Shown: positions 9,253-18,090 of the stretch, piece after piece
Layout of the letters: the number at the start of each line of letters is the position of its first letter
Numbering within the stretch: position 1 is the first letter of the stretch
Assembly: GCF_014904745.1 (NCBI RefSeq)
Contig: NZ_JACZCS010000050.1
Span: 62,001 to 126,000, forward strand
Reading direction: 5' to 3'
Length of the DNA: 64,000 nucleotides
Origin: Oricola nitratireducens
GTDB lineage: Bacteria > Pseudomonadota > Alphaproteobacteria > Rhizobiales > Rhizobiaceae
Position numbers and translations under genes: made by a program
Notes under the pieces: generated by a model
The model's database searches: none
Told to the model about the DNA's origin: nothing
What the model saw: only the letters and a program-made list of their open reading frames with translations

Positions 9253-10023
9253 TCAAGACGTATCGCCGCGTCCCGCGTCAAGCACGAGCGAATGGCATTC
9301 CCTCAGCACGTCGTCGACCTCGTGAAAGGCCCGCTTGCGGTGGCCCGGCGGACGGCCCGGCCGCATCGGATTGAAGCGAGGCGAGCGGTTGAGGCCGAGA
9401 TCGCGCTTCGCTTTCCAATGAGCGAGGCGGCGGGCCTGGCCGTCGAGATCGTCCAGCGCGCGCTTCAGCGATATCAGGCGGCGGCAGAGGCCGGTGGCGT
9501 CGACCGGATCGCCGGGCGTGGGCACGGGCCTTGCCGGCGTCTCCGGCCGGCGCAGATAGACCGGCACCGACCAGTCGCAGGAAAGGGAGCGGACACGCGG
9601 GATCGTGCCGGCATAGCGCCTGCGTTGGAAATCGAAGCGCTTGAGGGGATCGAGGAGCGGGAAGGCGGGGATCGCCGTCGCGGCTTTCGCGGAAGCGCGT
9701 TCGGGGTCTGCCGCGGGATTGCTAGGAGGGCCGATGACGACCCAGCCGGTGGGGCAGGGCTTCGCGCCCGCCCCGCCGGGTTGGCCGTTTGCCGGCGATG
9801 CCGATCGGAGGAACTCGACGACGAGGTCCCGCGCCGCGATGATCACAAGACGACGGAAAGCAGCTTCGGCGGGGCGCAGGATGCGCATGACATGGTTGCG
9901 CAGATGGCGCGGCAAAACCGCCGCCATTTCGCCATCGGCCAGCCCGGCCATGACGAACAGCATCGCGACGATGCGCCGGAGCGCGTCACGGTTGCGTTCG
10001 ATTGCCCGGGGCCAGTTGATCAT
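9253..10023 (-). CDS. Conserved hypothetical protein between hflX and mazG
   Basis: 256-residue Arg/Pro-rich protein starting MINWPRAIERNRDALRRIV, with a GGAG ribosome site 11 bases upstream. The N-terminal 50 residues include a hydrophobic helix (RIVAMLFVMAGLADG) and the motif LPRHLRNHVMRILRPAEAA. I recall similar unannotated proteins in rhizobia next to mazG or hflX, but I recognise no domain or catalytic motif. It is convergent with hflX (74 bp between stops). The opposite strand is also open over this span; the minus reading is preferred for its ribosome site and protein-like N-terminus. Confidence 0.65.
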   Translation of the reverse strand: MINWPRAIERNRDALRRIVAMLFVMAGLADGEMAAVLPRHLRNHVMRILRPAEAAFRRLVIIAARDLVVEFLRSASPANGQPGGAGAKPCPTGWVVIGPPSNPAADPERASAKAATAIPAFPLLDPLKRFDFQRRRYAGTIPRVRSLSCDWSVPVYLRRPETPARPVPTPGDPVDATGLCRRLISLKRALDDLDGQARRLAHWKAKRDLGLNRSPRFNPMRPGRPPGHRKRAFHEVDDVLRECHSLVLDAGRGDTS

Positions 10024-10201
10024 TCCAAGTTCTCCGCGCTTCGCCTTTCACGGAGAAGGGTAACGGAGGCGGGGAAGCGGTGGATAAGTCGGCAGCCGTT
10101 TTTCCGTGCCCGGTCTGGAACGCGTCCCGTCTCGTCCCGGACAACCGAGTCCCCTGGCCGTGGATCCTCGGGGCGACGACGGCGCTGCGCTTGTCTTGGG
10201 T

Positions 10202-10300
10202 CAAGCCCGAGGATGACGACTTGGGATTACGATAGACGCTAATCGCCTGGGTCTGCGACTAGCTGTGAAGCCAAACCATGGCTGGTCATCCTCGGGCTTG
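10202..10300. repeat. Intergenic inverted repeat (alphaproteobacterial palindromic element type)
   Basis: CAAGCCCGAGGATGAC at 10202-10217 recurs exactly as its reverse complement at 10285-10300, separated by 67 bp. Partial copies of the same core (for example ATCCTCGGGGCGACGA near 10163) flank it. Cores reading TCAAGCCCGAGGATGAC are familiar as short dispersed intergenic repeats in rhizobial genomes. The 10024-10354 gap between the two minus-strand genes holds this element and no supported gene. Confidence 0.6.
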
Positions 10301-10354
10301 CCCGGAGGTTTCACGGCTAAACGCCGGAATTACACGCATCGCGAGGAGCGGCAT

Positions 10355-11188
10355 TCAGTCGGCTGTTTTGGCTTCCTGCCAGAGCGCTTCCATCTCTTCC
10401 AGCGTCGCGCCGGCCGTGTCGCGCCCGGTCGCCTGGAGCCGCTTTTCGATATAGCGGAAGCGGGTGAAGAATTTCAGGTTAGCCGCCTCCAGCGCGGCCT
10501 CCGGCTCGACATCGAGATGACGACCGAGATTGACCAGCGCGAACAGCAGGTCGCCATATTCCTCCTTGATCTCGCGCTCCTGACCGGACTGCATGGCGTG
10601 ACGGAGCTCGCCGATTTCCTCCTCGATCTTGTCGAGGATCGGCGGCGCGGTGTCCCAGTCGAAGCCGACGCGCGCGGCCTTGCGCTGCAGCTTGATGGCG
10701 CGCATCAGCGCGGGCAAGGCGCGGGGCACGTCGTCGAGGAGGGACGGGCGGTCGACCTCTTCGGCGCCGGCCGCGACCTGCGCGGCCTCGTGCCTTGCCG
10801 CCTTCTCGGCCTTCTCCTCGGCCTTGATCTTCTCCCACATGCCCTTGGCGAGTTTCCTGCCGCGCACGCTGTCGTCGCCGAACACGTGCGGATGACGGCG
10901 GATCATCTTCCTGGTGATCGCCTCGACCACGTCGCCGAATTCGAACCGGCCGGCTTCCTCGGCCATGCGGGCGTGATAGACGACCTGCAAGAGGAGATCG
11001 CCGAGCTCATCGGCGAGATCGACCATGTCGTCGCGCTCAATCGCATCGGCGACCTCGTAGGCTTCCTCGATCGTATATGGCGCGATGGTCTCGAAGGTTT
11101 GTTCGACGTCCCACGGACACCCGGTATCCGGATCGCGCAAGGCGGCCATGATTTCAATGAGGCGGGATATGTCGCGCGAAGGGGTCAT
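10355..11188 (-). CDS. mazG: Nucleoside triphosphate pyrophosphohydrolase MazG
   Basis: House-cleaning NTP pyrophosphohydrolase, 277 aa, hydrolysing (d)NTPs to NMPs and PPi. The first MazG domain carries CPWDVEQTFETIAPYTIEEA and the Mg-binding ExxE...ExxD residues (EEAYEV...LADELGDLLLQV). The second has KIEEEIGELRHAM and EEYGDLLFAL. Two-domain length agrees with the E. coli-type enzyme. It follows the hflX/hypothetical pair as in other rhizobia. Confidence 0.96.
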   Translation of the reverse strand: MTPSRDISRLIEIMAALRDPDTGCPWDVEQTFETIAPYTIEEAYEVADAIERDDMVDLADELGDLLLQVVYHARMAEEAGRFEFGDVVEAITRKMIRRHPHVFGDDSVRGRKLAKGMWEKIKAEEKAEKAARHEAAQVAAGAEEVDRPSLLDDVPRALPALMRAIKLQRKAARVGFDWDTAPPILDKIEEEIGELRHAMQSGQEREIKEEYGDLLFALVNLGRHLDVEPEAALEAANLKFFTRFRYIEKRLQATGRDTAGATLEEMEALWQEAKTAD

Positions 11189-11264
11189 GCGTCATGCGTA
11201 GTGCAAAGCGCGTTTGGCGGCGAGACGCTTGCCGCGCGGCTCCACAGGAAACACGGCCGGCCGG

Positions 11265-12353
11265 TCAATCGCCGTCGACGAAGGAGAATCCCGCGGACAG
11301 ACCGATCGCGTCGCCATAGTCTTGGCTGAACCGTTTCTTCAGGTCGGAAAGCGTCGCGCGCAAGCGTTCCAGCTTCTCGCGCTGGCCCGGATCGGCGAGG
11401 GCGGCTTCGATAGGATCACCGATGTCGGCGGTTATCCCGATCGCGGTGTCAAGATCGCGCCTGATGTCCTCGGCGATCTGCCGGTCGGCCTCGGGTAACA
11501 TCGTCGCCATGTTGCCGTTGTCGAACAGATCCTTCAGGCCGCGCAGATAGGCGCCGATGGCCGGAAGTGTGTTTTGCGACCGCCAGAAAAGCGCGAGCCT
11601 CGGTTTGTCCTTTTCCGGCGTCTCGCGCAGAAAACTTTGCAGCCGGACGTCGCGGATGGTCTCGGTGCCGTGCACCAATACGCCGAGGATCTGCGCCAGT
11701 GCTTCGCGCTCGTCGTGCAGGACGCGGTTGGACGGACCCGGATGCATCCAGACATCGGCGATTCCGTCCGGCTTCCGCCATGCCGTATCGAGCTCGCCGC
11801 CAATCGTCTTCAGATTGAGCGCGACGAGAGCGGCATAGTGACAGCGCCTGGCGCCATCAGGGCCGGACAGGATGTCCGATCCGGTGCCGTACAGGGCGTA
11901 TTCGAGCGCGCTCAGCCCCTGAACGGCGACGCTTTTGGCCACGAGATCGTCGAGCGTCTGCGGATAGCCGCCACTTCCGGCGAACATCGCCTGCAACTGC
12001 TTCAGGCCGGTGCCGCGCGGGTCCGGGTAGAAGAGCACGCGTTCGAAGCGGTTCTCGGCGGTGACCGGGCCAAAACGGACCATCTCGATGCCCGCCCATG
12101 CAACGACGGCGTCGGAGAACGTCTCGCGCGCGACCGCGAGGCTTTCGCGCGACGGCATTTCGCACAGCGCGTCGATCCGGCCATTCAGCTGTTCCGCGGC
12201 AGCATGGAAGCGCGCATATCCCGGGCGGATGAAATCGTTGATCACGTCGGCCATCACGTCGCGAATGGGAGAGCCGGCCGCCGATGCGGCCGTGCAGGCC
12301 TGAAACGTCGCAACGAGAAGGAGAAGGGGTGCGCATAAGCGTCTGCGATACAT
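11265..12353 (-). CDS. Imelysin-family (peptidase M75-like) exported protein
   Basis: 362 aa with a signal peptide (MYRRRLCAPLLLLVATF then ACTAASAAG) and an imelysin-like helical domain (ALEYALYGTGSDIL; residues around RFGPVTAENRFERVLFYPDP). The family is periplasmic or lipid-anchored and often iron-linked; protease activity is not proven for most members, and I do not see the GxHxxE metal motif. The start at 12353 is preferred over the ATG at 12368 because GGAAG lies just upstream. The Cys in FQAC lacks a good lipobox. It stands alone, without the di-haem or DUF1513 partner genes I would expect in iron-uptake clusters. Confidence 0.8.
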   Translation of the reverse strand: MYRRRLCAPLLLLVATFQACTAASAAGSPIRDVMADVINDFIRPGYARFHAAAEQLNGRIDALCEMPSRESLAVARETFSDAVVAWAGIEMVRFGPVTAENRFERVLFYPDPRGTGLKQLQAMFAGSGGYPQTLDDLVAKSVAVQGLSALEYALYGTGSDILSGPDGARRCHYAALVALNLKTIGGELDTAWRKPDGIADVWMHPGPSNRVLHDEREALAQILGVLVHGTETIRDVRLQSFLRETPEKDKPRLALFWRSQNTLPAIGAYLRGLKDLFDNGNMATMLPEADRQIAEDIRRDLDTAIGITADIGDPIEAALADPGQREKLERLRATLSDLKKRFSQDYGDAIGLSAGFSFVDGD

Positions 12354-12490
12354 CGTGCTTCCAATCATTCGACTGAGCCGGCATCGCGCGGATCATTCGG
12401 CTCTGGGAACCGAATAGCGGGCGCAGCTATGGTTTTTATGACAACCCTGTATGTTTGTCGCATAAGATGGATTATGGAACTGACGGGTTG

Positions 12491-12668
12491 TTTGATCCTT
12501 GTTGCGATCAAATGCAAAACCGCATGTTCTTGACGCCGCATTGAGCGATCAAACTGCGGTTTGCGGCTTATTCGCCGGATTCTCGCGCAGCAACTCATGG
12601 CCAACGGACTCAGGAAAAGACTCGCGCAATCTGTCGTGTTTTCCGAGACTTAAAGCCGTTATTTGATC
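12491..12668. promoter_or_regulatory. Cluster of GATCAAA boxes in the 12354-12672 gap
   Basis: TTTGATC (12491-12497) and GATCAAA (12506-12512) form an inverted repeat with an 8-bp spacer. Further copies lie at 12547-12553 (GATCAAA) and 12662-12668 (TTTGATC). The segment is AT-richer than its neighbours, contains no convincing gene, and lies upstream of the imelysin-like gene. The first pair is centred about 150 bp before that start. Operator function is inference; it does not match the RirA, Irr or Fur boxes I know. Confidence 0.35.
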
Positions 12669-12672
12669 TTTT

Positions 12673-14055
12673 TCAGGAAGCAAAGCCGATGCCCAGTGCA
12701 TCAAGCAGACGCAGGAACGGCGGACGGCGGCCGGTCAAATCCTCCTCCGCCAGACCCTTCTGCGCCAGTTGAACGGCGAGACTGCGCAAAGGTTCTGGCG
12801 GGAAAGGAACCGGCCAGCGCCGCGTCATTTTCAGGCGCGTGCGCTCGGTGTCCCTGCCCGCAAGCAGATCCAACATGGTCAGCGCCGCAAAGCGGCTCGC
12901 CGACACGCCCTGCCCGGTAAACCCCATTGCGTAGGCAACCTGTCCTCCGAATGCGCGGCCGGCAAAGAATGTTGTCCGGGCGGAGGTATCGATGATCCCG
13001 CCCCAGGCGTGGGTGAACTTAACATCGGCGAGACTGGGGAATGTTGCCGCAAACTGGGTGGCCAGCCGCTCGAAGCTTTCATCACGTTGCAGATTGGCGG
13101 CGTCGCGGCGGCTGCCGTAGTGGTAGATGGCATCATATCCGGCCCAGAGCATCCGACCGTCCGGTGTCTTGCGAAAATAGTGAAACTGGTTGCCGCTGTC
13201 GGCAATGCTGAAGTCACCAGTCCAGCCTATGCTCGCCCACTGCGCCGCACTGAGCGGCTCGGTGACAAGCGAATAATCATAGATCGGGATGAAGGCGGCT
13301 TTCAGCCTTTTGAGCAATGGCGCCGCCGCATTGGTCGCAAGCACGACCCTGGACGCCATGACATGGGCTTGCGGTGTCTGCAAGACGATGTCCGCCCCTT
13401 TGCGTGAGACCCCGGTAACGGCGCTATTTTCAAATATCTCAACACCGTTGGCAAGGCAGACACGCCGCAACTCGCTGACGGTCCTCGCCGGGTGAATCAG
13501 GGCGTAGTTGGGTTCGAACAACCCCGCCACATAGGCCGGACTGTCGAGCTTCTCCGCCAGCGCTTCGCCGGATAACAGCGTGCATTCTATCCCGAAGCGC
13601 CGGTAGTTTCGGGCCATCGCTTGCAGACCTTCGACCTGCCACGGTGTGGCGGCGACATTGAGTTTGCCCGAGAGCCTGAACCCTGCATCGATGCCGTACT
13701 CTTCGAGATCCCGTTCATAATCGACGAGATTTTGCCTGCCCAGCCGGATCAGGGTTTCGGCTTCGCGCGGATGCCGGGCAAGGGCATTGGAGACGCCGTG
13801 CGATATCGACGGCGCACAAAACCCACCGGTGCGGCCGCTGGCTTCCCGACCGCATCGCCCAGCTTCGAGCAGCACGATGCGTGCGCCGGGCTGCTGTTCC
13901 CTGGCCTTGAGAGCAGCCCAGAGACCGGTAAATCCACCGCCGACAATTGCCAGGTCACAGCTCGTATCCGCAGTCAGCGCAGGACTTGCAGCCCCGGCAT
14001 CGATTGCGCTGGTCCAGTAAGGCTCGGTGCTGGTGTTGGAAAGGGCCGCGATCAT
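12673..14055 (-). CDS. FAD-dependent amine oxidoreductase (DAO / PuuB-like)
   Basis: 460 aa flavoenzyme of the D-amino-acid oxidase superfamily, closest in feel to gamma-glutamylputrescine oxidoreductase (PuuB) and related amine oxidases. Dinucleotide fold near residues 35-52 (LAIVGGGFTGLWAALKA), conserved EAGRCGREASGRTGG, and C-terminal YAMGFTGQGVSASRFA that closes the FAD site. Expected to oxidise a C-N bond and give an aldehyde for the adjacent dehydrogenases. Its ATG overlaps the stop of the upstream aldehyde dehydrogenase gene by 4 bp; it is the last gene of the eleven-gene operon. The true substrate is unknown. Confidence 0.88.
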   Translation of the reverse strand: MIAALSNTSTEPYWTSAIDAGAASPALTADTSCDLAIVGGGFTGLWAALKAREQQPGARIVLLEAGRCGREASGRTGGFCAPSISHGVSNALARHPREAETLIRLGRQNLVDYERDLEEYGIDAGFRLSGKLNVAATPWQVEGLQAMARNYRRFGIECTLLSGEALAEKLDSPAYVAGLFEPNYALIHPARTVSELRRVCLANGVEIFENSAVTGVSRKGADIVLQTPQAHVMASRVVLATNAAAPLLKRLKAAFIPIYDYSLVTEPLSAAQWASIGWTGDFSIADSGNQFHYFRKTPDGRMLWAGYDAIYHYGSRRDAANLQRDESFERLATQFAATFPSLADVKFTHAWGGIIDTSARTTFFAGRAFGGQVAYAMGFTGQGVSASRFAALTMLDLLAGRDTERTRLKMTRRWPVPFPPEPLRSLAVQLAQKGLAEEDLTGRRPPFLRLLDALGIGFAS

Positions 14056-15533
14056 GGCTTGAGGTACCAGCCCCAGCTTCGCGTGTGGTCATAGCGGGTG
14101 ATCTGCTTGATCTCGCGAAATCCCATGAAGCCCGCCTTGCCGAGTTCCCGCCCGATGCCCGAGGATTTGTAGCCGCCCCACGGCAGCTGAGTGAATGTCG
14201 GTTGCGAACAATTGATCCAGATGACGCCGGCGCGCAATTTCGATGCGACGCGTTCGCAGCGCTCGAGATCATCCGACATCACCGCTCCGGCCAGGCCATA
14301 GGCGCTGTCATTGGCAAGCGCCAAAGCTTCGTCTTCCGTGTCAAAGGGATTGACGCAGACAACGGGACCAAAGATCTCTTCGCGCCAGATGGCGGCATCG
14401 GTGGGCACATCGGCAAAGATCGTCGGCGCAATGTAATAGCCGGTGTTCATCCCTGCCGGCCGGCCGCCACCGGTCACCAGACGCGCCGTGGTGGATTTGC
14501 CCGCTTCGATCGCAGCAAGAACCTTGTCATATTGCTGTTTTGACACCACGGGCCCGAGCTTCACGCCTTCAGCCCCGCCCGGTCCGATGCTGATAGCTTC
14601 CGTGGCTTCCACCAGCCGTTCCATCAGCCTGGGATAGAGCCCGCGCTGAACCAGGACGCGCGACGTCGCGGAGCACACCTCGCCCTTGTTCCAGAAAATT
14701 CCGAACAGGATCCATTCGACCGCTTTCTCAATGTCGCAATCCTCGAAAATGATGAAGGGAGACTTGCCGCCCAGTTCGAGCGAAACGGTGCGGATTCCGG
14801 CGGCAGCCGCCGTCATTACCTTGCGGCCCGTCGGCACCGATCCGGTGAACGCCAGTTTGTCGACCAGCGGATGATCCGCCAGCGGCGCGCCGGCCTCTGG
14901 CCCGGTGCCGGTGACCAGATTGAAGACACCGGCAGGCAAGCCTGCCGCGTTGATGATCTCGGCCAATATCGCGCAGCTGACAGAACAGAATTCCGACGGC
15001 TTGAGCACGATGGTGCAGCCCGCGGCCAGTGCCGGAGCAACCTTCCACACCGCCATCAGCAACGGGAAATTCCACGGCGTGATCGCGCCGACGACGCCCA
15101 GGGGTTCTGTAACGACGGTGCCGGTGAACGCATCATCGCCGAGATCGACGGACTGCGCGCCATCCGCTTCATGACTCTCGGCAAGATCGGCGTAATAGTT
15201 GAACACGACGGCGGCGTCGCCGACATCCCATTCGGCCTCGGGGATCGGCTTGCCGTTGTCGCGGGTTTCCACTGCGGCGATCTCGGTCAGCCGTTCGGTG
15301 ATGCCCCGGGCGATGCGGCGAAGAGCGGCCGCGCGATCTGCCGCCGGCATCTGCGGCCACGGCCCCTGATCGAAGGCCCGGCGCGCGGAGCGCACAGCCC
15401 GATCAACATCCTCTGCGGTGCCAGCCGCGATGCGGGCAAAGGCCGTCTCCGTGGCGGGGTTGATCGCCTCAAAACTTCCGCCTGCGTGCGGTGCGACGAA
15501 TGCACCGTCGATGTAAAGCTGGGTTGTCTGCAT
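14052..15533 (-). CDS. Aldehyde dehydrogenase (betaine-aldehyde/gamma-aminobutyraldehyde type)
   Basis: 493 aa NAD(P)-dependent aldehyde dehydrogenase. Cofactor motif PWNFPLLMAVWKVAPALAAG, general-base Glu in SLELGGKSPF (about 254) and catalytic Cys in NKGEVCSATSR (about 286) are all present; the C-terminal GGYKSSGIGRELGKAG is typical of betaine or aminoaldehyde dehydrogenases. GGAGA precedes the ATG. It is coupled to the FAD oxidoreductase gene by a 4-bp overlap, the classical pairing of an amine oxidase with the enzyme that oxidises its aldehyde. Substrate is inferred only at class level. Confidence 0.94.
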   Translation of the reverse strand: MQTTQLYIDGAFVAPHAGGSFEAINPATETAFARIAAGTAEDVDRAVRSARRAFDQGPWPQMPAADRAAALRRIARGITERLTEIAAVETRDNGKPIPEAEWDVGDAAVVFNYYADLAESHEADGAQSVDLGDDAFTGTVVTEPLGVVGAITPWNFPLLMAVWKVAPALAAGCTIVLKPSEFCSVSCAILAEIINAAGLPAGVFNLVTGTGPEAGAPLADHPLVDKLAFTGSVPTGRKVMTAAAAGIRTVSLELGGKSPFIIFEDCDIEKAVEWILFGIFWNKGEVCSATSRVLVQRGLYPRLMERLVEATEAISIGPGGAEGVKLGPVVSKQQYDKVLAAIEAGKSTTARLVTGGGRPAGMNTGYYIAPTIFADVPTDAAIWREEIFGPVVCVNPFDTEDEALALANDSAYGLAGAVMSDDLERCERVASKLRAGVIWINCSQPTFTQLPWGGYKSSGIGRELGKAGFMGFREIKQITRYDHTRSWGWYLKP

Positions 15534-15548
15534 CGGAGGTCTCCAGTC

Positions 15549-17054
15549 TCAGGATATCTTGCGCCCGCCGGCATCGAGGAACCAGTCGTCGGGATACGGA
15601 TACCACCAGTCCTGGCGCACGGGTTTGTGATCGAGGATCACCATCTTGGAGCGGCGGAAGGCATCAAGCCCCATGCGCCCAAGCTCGCGCCCGAGGCCGG
15701 AGTTCTTCCACCCACCAAAGGGCAATGCGTCATTGTCGATCATCGGATTGTTGATCCAGACCATACCGGCTTCGAGCCGTTCGTGGGCTTCATGGGCCTC
15801 TTCCAGCGAGGTGGTGAAGACGCTCGCGCCAAGGCCGAATTCCGAGGCATTGGCACCGGTGATTGCAGCGTCGAAATCGCGGACGCGGACAATCGCCGCG
15901 ACCGGCCCGAAACACTCCTCGTGCAGGATATCCATCTCCGGCGTGCAGCCGGTCAGAATCGTCGGTTCATAAAACCAGCCGACGTTGTGCTCTGGCGGGA
16001 CCCGGCCGCCACAGACGACCTTTGCCCCCTTGGCCACAGCGTCAGTCACCAGCCGCTCCACCTTGTCGCGGGCAGCCTCGCTGACCAGGGGACCGATTTC
16101 GGACTTGTCCAGCCCATTGCCTATCCGCAAGCGCAGGGTTTCCGCCTTGAAGGCATCGACAAAGGCGTCATGGACGCTGTCCACCACATAGAGCCGCTCG
16201 GTCGAGGTGCAAACCTGGCCTGACATGTGGAAGGCGCCGGTCACAGCTCCCGCGGCGGCAACCTCCAGCGGCGCATGGGCCGTGATGATCATCGGGTCCG
16301 AGCCACCGGCTTCGATCACCGCGGGTTTCATTTTGGCGGCAGCCGCTGCGGCGACCGCCTGTCCAGCGGCGACCGAGCCGGTGAAGGCGACCGCGTGGGT
16401 CTTGCGGCTCTCCACCAGGGTCTTGCCGACCTCGGCTCCGCCCGGCAGGCAGGCAACAAGCCCTGCGGGCAGATCGGCAAACATCTCCATGAAAGCCAGC
16501 GTCGACAGCGTCGTTGCCTCGGCGGGCTTGATCACGCAACCATTGCCGGCAGCCAGCGAGGCGGCCACCGTCCAGCACATCAGCAGGATGGGGAAATTGA
16601 ACGGCATGACATGCACCGACACGCCGAGCGGTTCATATCTGGCGAACTGCAGTGATCCCGCCTGCGTCGTCCCCGCGATCTTGCCCGCTTCATCACGGGC
16701 CATTTCCGCATAGTAGCGAAAGATCGGCGCGCAATTGGCGATCTCGCCGATCGCCTCCGGATAGGGTTTGCCCATCTCACGGCTCATCAGGATGGCGCAC
16801 TCGGTGAAATCAGCCGCGTCGATGCGGTTGGCAAGGGTGTGGAGCGCCTTGGCGCGGGATTTCGCGTCCACGGTCTTCCAGGCCGATTGAGCCTGGTTGA
16901 CCTTGTCGAGAACCATGTCGATCTCGTCCGGCGTGACGTTGGCGCGCAAGCCGACGTCCGCAAGTGTCGCAGGATCGACCACACGCCTCCCCTGTCCCAG
17001 GGATGGGTGGAACTCCGGATTCAGGAAATAACAGGGTTTTTGAATGTCCAGCAT
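15549..17054 (-). CDS. Aldehyde/succinate-semialdehyde dehydrogenase family protein
   Basis: 501 aa, a second and clearly different aldehyde dehydrogenase. Start placed at the ATG at 17054 (MLDIQKPCYFLNPEF) because AAGGAA lies 7 bp upstream; the longer frame to 17123 would run into the preceding gene. Visible: MPFNFPILLMCWTVAASLAAG, an atypical base motif VIEAGGSDPMII in place of LELGGKSP, and catalytic Cys in SGQVCTSTERLYV (about 281). It resembles succinate-semialdehyde-type enzymes, so it may take the last oxidation step. Ten bp separate it from the kinase gene upstream. Confidence 0.92.
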   Translation of the reverse strand: MLDIQKPCYFLNPEFHPSLGQGRRVVDPATLADVGLRANVTPDEIDMVLDKVNQAQSAWKTVDAKSRAKALHTLANRIDAADFTECAILMSREMGKPYPEAIGEIANCAPIFRYYAEMARDEAGKIAGTTQAGSLQFARYEPLGVSVHVMPFNFPILLMCWTVAASLAAGNGCVIKPAEATTLSTLAFMEMFADLPAGLVACLPGGAEVGKTLVESRKTHAVAFTGSVAAGQAVAAAAAAKMKPAVIEAGGSDPMIITAHAPLEVAAAGAVTGAFHMSGQVCTSTERLYVVDSVHDAFVDAFKAETLRLRIGNGLDKSEIGPLVSEAARDKVERLVTDAVAKGAKVVCGGRVPPEHNVGWFYEPTILTGCTPEMDILHEECFGPVAAIVRVRDFDAAITGANASEFGLGASVFTTSLEEAHEAHERLEAGMVWINNPMIDNDALPFGGWKNSGLGRELGRMGLDAFRRSKMVILDHKPVRQDWWYPYPDDWFLDAGGRKIS

Positions 17055-17064
17055 GGCAATTCCT

Positions 17065-18090
17065 TCAGGAAAGAGTGGCCAGCATCCGGCCGGCGTCGCG
17101 CCATCCGGGGAGCTTGGCATCAAGATAATCCGCGATCCCGGTGAGGCCGGCCGCTGTCAGCGCTTTTTGCATCTGGATTGCCACGCGGGGCATGAATGCC
17201 AGATAGCCGGGTTTGCCGTCGCGCCGCATCAGGCGAATGAACTGTCCCATCAGCCTTGTGTGCCGTTGCGCGCAAAGCAAATGATAGCGCTGCAGGATGT
17301 CATCGCGCGTCCCGCAAATGGCTGGCGCCGCGTCCAGATATCGCTCAAGCATCGCCTGCTCCAGGCCGGGGGCAAGATCCCGGCGTGCATCCTGCAACAG
17401 CGACGCCAGATCATATTCCGCCGCCCCCACGACACCGTCCTGAAAGTCGAGCAGACCGCAGGCTGCAACGCCCGGGCGGTCTTCGAGCAGCATCAGGTTG
17501 TTGATGTGGAAGTCCCGCAAAACCAGGGCCCGAGGCGCTTCGGACAGAGGCGCAAGCGCCCTTTTCCAGATCGCGCGGAATCCGGCGTCGAATTCGCCAG
17601 TATCGAGTTCAGCGGCGATCTCGGGAACAAGCCAGTGGGAAAAGCGAGAGATTTCCTCGAGCAGCATGTCCATGTCATAGTCGGGAACAGTCACCGCGCA
17701 TGCTTGGGGGTGACTGTGCAACCTCAACAGCGCATCGATCGCCAACTGGTAGAGCGCGGTCTCATCATGTCCCTGGGCAAGAAGCTTGCCGTAGGTGTCG
17801 ACGCCAAAGTCCTCGATCAGAGCCAGACCGACGGCTGGATCCGACCCATAGACGCGTGGCGCGCTCAACCCCAGGGAATTCAGATGACGCGCCAGACGTA
17901 TGAACGCGGCATAGCCGACCGGATCGGTGCGATCCTCCATCAACAGTCTGCCTTCCCCGGTCAGGCGGCAGTAGCTGCGCGGCGAGGCATCGCTCGGCAA
18001 GGGTTCAAGTCCGGCATCGGACAGGCCGTGGCGCGCCAGAAAGACCGCAACCGGCGGTGCCAGACGTGGAAGGGTTGCTGCCATGTTCAT
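17065..18090 (-). CDS. Aminoglycoside phosphotransferase (APH)-family kinase, AmgK-like
   Basis: 341 aa small-molecule kinase. The Brenner-type catalytic loop LVLRDFHINNLML (near residue 193) and the metal-binding GLLDFQDGVVGAAEYDLASL are present, together with LPSDASPRSYCRL and GLALIEDFG in the N-lobe. This layout recalls AmgK sugar-1-kinases and other APH enzymes acting on sugars, choline or amino alcohols. It sits mid-operon; its start overlaps the stop of the upstream cupin gene (ATGA). A kinase is unusual in an amine-oxidation operon. It could phosphorylate a sugar released from a glycoside or an amino-alcohol intermediate; this is inference. Confidence 0.85.
   Translation of the reverse strand: MNMAATLPRLAPPVAVFLARHGLSDAGLEPLPSDASPRSYCRLTGEGRLLMEDRTDPVGYAAFIRLARHLNSLGLSAPRVYGSDPAVGLALIEDFGVDTYGKLLAQGHDETALYQLAIDALLRLHSHPQACAVTVPDYDMDMLLEEISRFSHWLVPEIAAELDTGEFDAGFRAIWKRALAPLSEAPRALVLRDFHINNLMLLEDRPGVAACGLLDFQDGVVGAAEYDLASLLQDARRDLAPGLEQAMLERYLDAAPAICGTRDDILQRYHLLCAQRHTRLMGQFIRLMRRDGKPGYLAFMPRVAIQMQKALTAAGLTGIADYLDAKLPGWRDAGRMLATLS

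Noticed and set aside
9232-10242. Long plus-strand open frame opposite the hypothetical protein
   Set aside because: No ribosome site, low-complexity Arg/Gly translation; the minus-strand frame has a GGAG site and a protein-like N-terminus.
10265-11329. Long plus-strand open frame covering mazG
   Set aside because: Shadow of mazG in GC-rich DNA; it starts inside the intergenic repeat and has no recognisable motif.
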